Of a stretch of 64,000 bases of DNA, positions 60,401-64,000 are shown one piece after another. The stretch covers positions 18,169,985-18,233,984 of the forward strand of contig NC_135562.1 of the NCBI RefSeq assembly GCF_964340395.1. The letters run 5' to 3'. This DNA comes from Glandiceps talaboti (Eukaryota > Hemichordata > Enteropneusta > Spengelidae). The position numbers and the translations under genes were made by a program. The notes beneath the pieces were generated by a model, which was given only the letters and a program-made list of their open reading frames with translations, was not told where the DNA came from and ran no database searches. The first letter of the stretch is position 1. Each line of letters starts with the position of its first letter.

Positions 60401-63372
60401 ATATTTTCAGAAGACTTAGTGTTCTAAGTTGATGCATATACATTTCCTTTATTCATATTCTTTTGATGACTTGTGTGTTGATAATCCATCTAACACCTAA
60501 TGGTGACCTCAGCATAGCTACTACCCATTGCTGTCATAGCAACTTAAAAACAGTCAACTCATATTTTTTAGAATCAACATCTCCACAAACAATGTTGCAG
60601 TCGATTGATGCCTTGAATATTAGATACAGAAGTTCTGCCTGTAAAATAAAACAAAAATATACATGAAACATGAATAATAATGTCATCTCCTTTCTTATAA
60701 TTTCAGGAGTGGTTTCTAGTGGATGTTGGTTTGCAGAGTGATAAAGTAACCACATGAAAATGTCTTAACATTTAAAATCCTCTGACTACGAATTAAAAAG
60801 GAGATCCTGTAGTGTCTCTGATTTAAAGTTAAGAATTTTGCAGCTGATGAATAACATGGCTTATGTATCAAAAATATTCTACAAGCTACATGCTCCTTTC
60901 ATACTTTGCTACACCTTTTTTCATGACAATCAATAGTAATAATTCCTTTGAACTTTCTTTTCTGTTTATAAATATTACAAGACATTATCAAAGACAAACA
61001 AACATTGGACTTGTTATTGTCATTTTAAGATTTTGTATTTGGTGTTGGATAATTAAATCACTTCATGAATTGTGAGTTTCAAGTTCTTTTCCTTGTGTAA
61101 TAAATCAGAGATTGTAAAACAAATGTCAATTACTATTGTTTAGTTGTATGCAAACGAACTTTACAAATTCTATGGTCTAGGAATTTATTGTTTGCGTCTC
61201 TATATTTGCTATTTAAAAAAGAAAATCTGGGCTTCACTGGCTTCACAGTTCATATTGGTTCACTTTTGTCAGTGTGGGGTGTCTGTATTGCTTGTAAATG
61301 CCAGACAAAGAAATACCCATTCTTGGAGAGCTACGTATACAACTTGTTTAGTGCCACAAAGTTAACACTGACTAGTCAAGTTTGAAATAAATATACAAAT
61401 AGAAAAAAATAAACATAAAATTAGGAAGTATTTGTTGATCAACTGGACTTCAGAAAGAAAATAACGTGTTTTTTTTATTACCATAAGTTATTGTTATGAT
61501 TAATCGATTATGATTATCAGAAATTGATACTCTGAGAGTATCTGACAGTAATAATCTGCAAAATAACTGTACTGTTTTGAGGTAAACTTAAACGAGTGTC
61601 TATTTTTTCAAGTCTAATATGTGTTTCTTTTTTTCACTGTGCATTACTTGTGAAAGAAAAAGAATTTAGAATAGAAATGATATGGTACGTTGCAGTTGAC
61701 TTACGTTGTCGTGTGCAGTGAATAGTTAATTGATGGCGACTGTTATTTTAGAAAACCGTTGAGTTTTGCACTTATAACGGTCGGCACGACTGACATTTAA
61801 AATTGTGAATTCAAGGGGTGGTGTGGGGTTTTTTTGCCTTCCCCAGTTTACCTACTGTACGCCTCTACACTGCACGTACGTACGTACGTACGTAAACAAA
61901 TTACACACCGTGCAGGCCAGGACGCTTTATTTCATTTTTTGATACATCGTATCCTGCAAGTCGAACAAGTGACCTCTCATACCGTAAAATGCTATAAATT
62001 GCGCTGTTTCTACTTTTTGCATTTATTTGTATTGATGGAATAGACGTGTGATTGGTATGTAATACCATTGAGGATACAAATCAAACCATTTTTTCGTCAA
62101 TAACAAACTTGTTATTCATAATAATATTCTATATCGTAGCGATGCAACGGTGAATCATATTAGTTTACTTCTCATCTGATGATTTATCACGGTCACCTAG
62201 TGGAATTTATTGTAAAACAAATAGTATTGCTATCAAAATGTGAAAATCAATGAAAACATCAGTGAAATAAATACATACGTACCCAGTTGTACAGGAACGG
62301 GGACGGCTATGATGTAAAATCTTTGCCTTGGTGGCAGTGGAACGATAAAGAACTCTCAAATTATGTATAGTATTTTTCAGCGATCGCCACGTTGGACGCC
62401 ATGTTTTTCCTACGACAAACCATGCAAAACGTGCGAAGTTGTCGTAGTAGCAACGGTAACTAAGGGGGGCGTGGCTACAGTGCTCAGGGCGATCGGTCAA
62501 TTGGGTCTGGGTCATAGAAACATTAGCAATGCTTGAAGTATTATACCATGCATAAGGCAAAAATATGACATTTATACCCTGGTCGTTCTACGTCACGACA
62601 ACGCTCGTCTTCGTCATCAGTTCTGCTGTGTTCTAAATATGAGTCAAAACGTTCAAAATTGCTACTGCTTTCCCCGATTTTTCTTTGATATTGCTGATGG
62701 TAGTATAACCGTGTTATTCTCCAATATTTTTCTTCAATGCCGGCGAATACTCGTGACGTATGGGTTTGTCACTACGAGTCGGTAGACAAGTAGTGACAAA
62801 GCCCTTTAGGTCACGAGTATTTTCCTTGGCTGAACGAAGAAAAATATTGGGGGAATAACATCTACTTATTTCACAATATCTTTCTTCAATCTGCCAAAGA
62901 AAATACGAAGTGCCTTTGACAGTCACACATATTGACAAATCTCTTATGCTACGAGTATTTTCCGGCTAAATCAAGAAACATATTGAACAAGTCTAAATTC
63001 AGAAAAAAAGGAAAAATAATGGCGATTCTCAATATTTCGACTCATATGTCGAATACTGTATAACCATTGACGTAGACCCGCATTGTTGGCATAAATTGAC
63101 CAGGGTGTAAATGCTTTATTTTCTGTTCGAACACATACATTGAGGGTATAATAATGCGTTGATAATCATATTATGTTTCCTTTAACAGTGTACCCAGAGG
63201 GCTAAGAATAGAAAGTGGCAATGACGTAATTGTGGCCGTGACACCTTTCTTTTTTGCTGGAGGATTTATTCTGTTCTTATCACGTGGACTACACCTAGGA
63301 TGTAAACTGATAACCCTACCAGTGTCCATACCTGAACAAGAAATGATACTCAGATGTATTGAAGAACATAAG
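53875..63372 (+). CDS. 4-coumarate-CoA ligase-like acyl-CoA synthetase, gene 2 (exons 1-6; runs off the right edge)
   Basis: Tandem paralogue of gene 1 with the same intron phases. Exons: 53875-54028, 55023-55126, 55832-56039, 57158-57264, 57755-57963, 63189-63372, encoding 322 residues; the hinge and C-terminal domain lie beyond 64000. The N-terminus (MLNVRQLKRTLGLCKPLVEK...) is basic and could be a mitochondrial presequence. Strongly shared blocks: [46 protein letters not shown] and HHNIISNIE. Two differences stand out: the P-loop reads [10 protein letters not shown] (236-245, Ser to Gly), and the PFFHIYG motif of gene 1 is PFFFAGG here, replacing the His with Phe283. The enzyme may have altered chemistry or may be inactive. 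Intron 5 is 5.2 kb against 0.8 kb in gene 1. Confidence 0.85.
54405..54555. repeat. Compound (CA)n, (CATA)n and (CGTA)n microsatellite
   Basis: (CA)n from about 54405 passes into (CATA)n, then a short GTACGTACGTACGTAC stretch near 54497-54515, then (CATA)n again. It lies in intron 1 of gene 2. Long His-Thr and Tyr-Val frames here are artefacts. Confidence 0.95.
54640..54760. mobile_element. Diverged relative of the hairpin element at 58108-58259
   Basis: Shares TTGCCTCATGGG, TTAGTAGA, ATTAGATGAACAAT and AATCACTTAGGAGT in the same order as 58108-58205. It lies in intron 1 of gene 2 and is probably one copy of a short MITE family. Confidence 0.5.
55311..55480. repeat. Interspersed repeat, copy in intron 2 of gene 2
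   Basis: Matches 1368-1530 (GTGGC.ATAT.GATGAGGAT, TTTATAAAACAAT, TCATGGCTTC.TACTTGAA). The placement is not equivalent in the two genes (intron 1 and intron 2), so it is a dispersed family rather than part of the gene duplication. Confidence 0.5.
56690..57120 (-). mobile_element. LINE 3' fragment in intron 3 of gene 2
   Basis: On the minus strand, a segment near 56930-57010 encodes the common LINE C-terminal pattern (FYYSGAILWNNLPHP with RSVPNP, one stop present), followed by a 3' UTR and a (TAAA)n-like tail at about 56690-56720. It is degraded and carries no reverse transcriptase core. Confidence 0.45.
57342..57440. repeat. (CA)n and (TGTC)n microsatellites
   Basis: A (CA)n run is followed by a (TGTC)n run and TATGTATG. 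A (CATA)n run at 57731-57753 forms the tract directly before the 3' splice site of exon 5. Confidence 0.9.
58108..58259. mobile_element. MITE-like hairpin element in intron 5 of gene 2
   Basis: The ends are inverted: GCCTCATG at 58108 pairs with CATGAGGC at 58259, and GACATGAATATTTATTAGATGA pairs imperfectly with TCATCTAATTAATATTCATG. The central part contains a palindromic GAATAT/ATATTC arrangement. It has no ORF. Confidence 0.6.
58489..62505. repeat. 4-kb segment of intron 5 bounded by an 18-bp inverted repeat
   Basis: CCCAATTGACCGATCGCC at 58489-58506 is repeated as its exact reverse complement at 62488-62505. Just inside each copy lie related GC-richer stretches with CTACGACAA and TGTCGTAG motifs (58583-58606 and 62412-62450). 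Two inverted copies of one short promoter-like sequence, or the ends of an inserted element, would both explain it. No target duplication was identified. Confidence 0.5.
58800..60741 (+). CDS. Possible nested small gene in intron 5 of synthetase gene 2
   Basis: Candidate exons 58800-58864, 59667-59713 and 60707-60741 join in phase across GT..AG borders (CTGAG|GTATGT; TTATAG|T; AAGAG|GTATTT; TTTCAG|G) to give about 48 residues starting MLTYTIKKMGRHYDN. If exon 2 is not spliced at 59713 the frame runs on to a stop at 59818-59820, giving 73 residues with a hydrophobic stretch GILSLGVFPVCF. MGRHYDNL followed by LSPF and DGI weakly recalls the N-terminus of cytochrome b-c1 complex subunit 8 (UQCRQ), but with a shorter spacer. 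GC-richer promoter-like sequence precedes it. This could be a real nested gene, a retained fragment, or chance. Confidence 0.25.
62714..62859. mobile_element. MITE-like hairpin element
   Basis: A 146-bp near-palindrome: GTTATTCTCCAATATTTTTC at the left pairs with GAAAAATATTGGGGGAATAAC at the right with small gaps. Inner arms AATACTCGTGAC / GTCACGAGTATT and GGGTTTGTCACTA / TAGTGACAAAGCCC also pair. One arm is related to 5816-5870 in gene 1, so this is a dispersed family. A partial third arm follows at 62870-62905. Confidence 0.7.
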
Positions 63373-63654
63373 GTATTGTATACGAAATCATTAGCCTTAA
63401 CACTTTGATCCAGAATGACCAAACACTCGTTAACTTGTACATGTAAAATTATCACAATGTAAATACAGACCACATTTTAACAAATCAATAATCTACACTC
63501 TTTATATTTTGTCATGACAAAGGGATTAGTGTTACACGCGTAAATGATGTTGCCACAAGTGTTTTGTTTTAAATAAACTTTGCAGGAAAATCCTAAAATA
63601 CAAACCTTCCTTACAAGAAAACAAAGTTGAATAACGTACTGAGGTGCTAATTTA

Positions 63655-64000
63655 TCACCCAAAGCAGTAAATGAACTAAATGTAGAAATAAGTCTGACTG
63701 GACTTTTACTTAGTTGATAGCAGTAATCAGTACAAGTGTACTACATCTAGACTGAAGTTTCCTTTTAGTTGATAGCAGTAATCAGTAAAAGTGAACTAAA
63801 ACCAGAAATACGTCTGACTGGATTTTACTGCAATGCCAGTGTATTAAAGGCAGAAATAAGTCTGACTGGATGTTTCCATTAAGGTGATAGCAGTAATCAA
63901 TGCAAAATAATTATGTACAAAAGGTATAAGTAAGTCTGACTGGAGTTTTCCTTTAAGTTGATATCAGTAATCAATAACAATTAATGTACTAAATGTTGAA
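63655..64000. repeat. Irregular tandem repeat at the right edge
   Basis: Units hold AAATAAGTCTGACTGGA, a TTTTCCTTTAAGTTGATAG phrase and CAGTAATCA. GATAG/GATAT anchors lie at 63716, 63771, 63886 and 63960, so unit lengths vary (55, 115 and 74 bp). The array is in intron 6 of gene 2 and continues past the window. Confidence 0.8.

Overview
The window looks like eukaryotic, almost certainly metazoan, nuclear DNA. It is AT-rich and its coding exons are short (about 80-210 nt), separated by long introns with GT..AG borders. It holds many microsatellites, hairpin (MITE-like) repeats, non-LTR retrotransposon tails and a TIR DNA transposon. There is no operon structure, and no tRNA or rRNA gene or CRISPR array was seen. 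The gene families (4CL-like acyl-CoA synthetases, an HMGXB3-like repeat gene) and the repeats fit a marine invertebrate such as a hemichordate, lancelet or lophotrochozoan, but the sequence alone does not fix the taxon.

Layout. (1) 1166-12143, plus strand: a complete 12-exon gene for a 586-residue 4-coumarate-CoA-ligase-like, adenylate-forming enzyme. (2) 12144-18690: downstream sequence with a hairpin, an 83-bp minisatellite, a 1.8-kb block repeated at 51.9-53.3 kb, and a minus-strand LINE relic. (3) 18.7-51.4 kb: an accessory island built from three direct copies of one segment (about 18.69-30.37, 35.70-45.39 and 46.54-51.44 kb). Each copy has a TATA-box promoter, a coiled-coil ORF, GT and CA microsatellites, and part of a minus-strand HMGXB3-like gene. 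The copies differ by insertions: a PIF/Harbinger-like element nested inside a second copy of itself in copy 1, and a hammerhead-like motif plus LINE fragment in copy 2. (4) 51.4-53.3 kb: the second copy of the block that lies downstream of gene 1. (5) 53875-63372 and beyond the right edge, plus strand: exons 1-6 of a tandem paralogue of gene 1 with the same intron phases. Its 5.2-kb intron 5 contains a possible nested small gene and several hairpin elements.

Together: the two synthetases are a tandem pair pulled apart by a growing, repeat-rich segmental duplication. Gene 1 has every ANL motif intact. Gene 2 differs at two catalytic-region positions (core histidine to phenylalanine, and SSG to SGG in the P-loop), so it may have changed its activity. 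Both have basic, mitochondrial-type N-termini, and gene 1 lacks a peroxisomal C-terminus. The HMGXB3-like copies carry breaks and look like decaying or repeat-borne genes; the coiled-coil ORF is full length only in copy 1.
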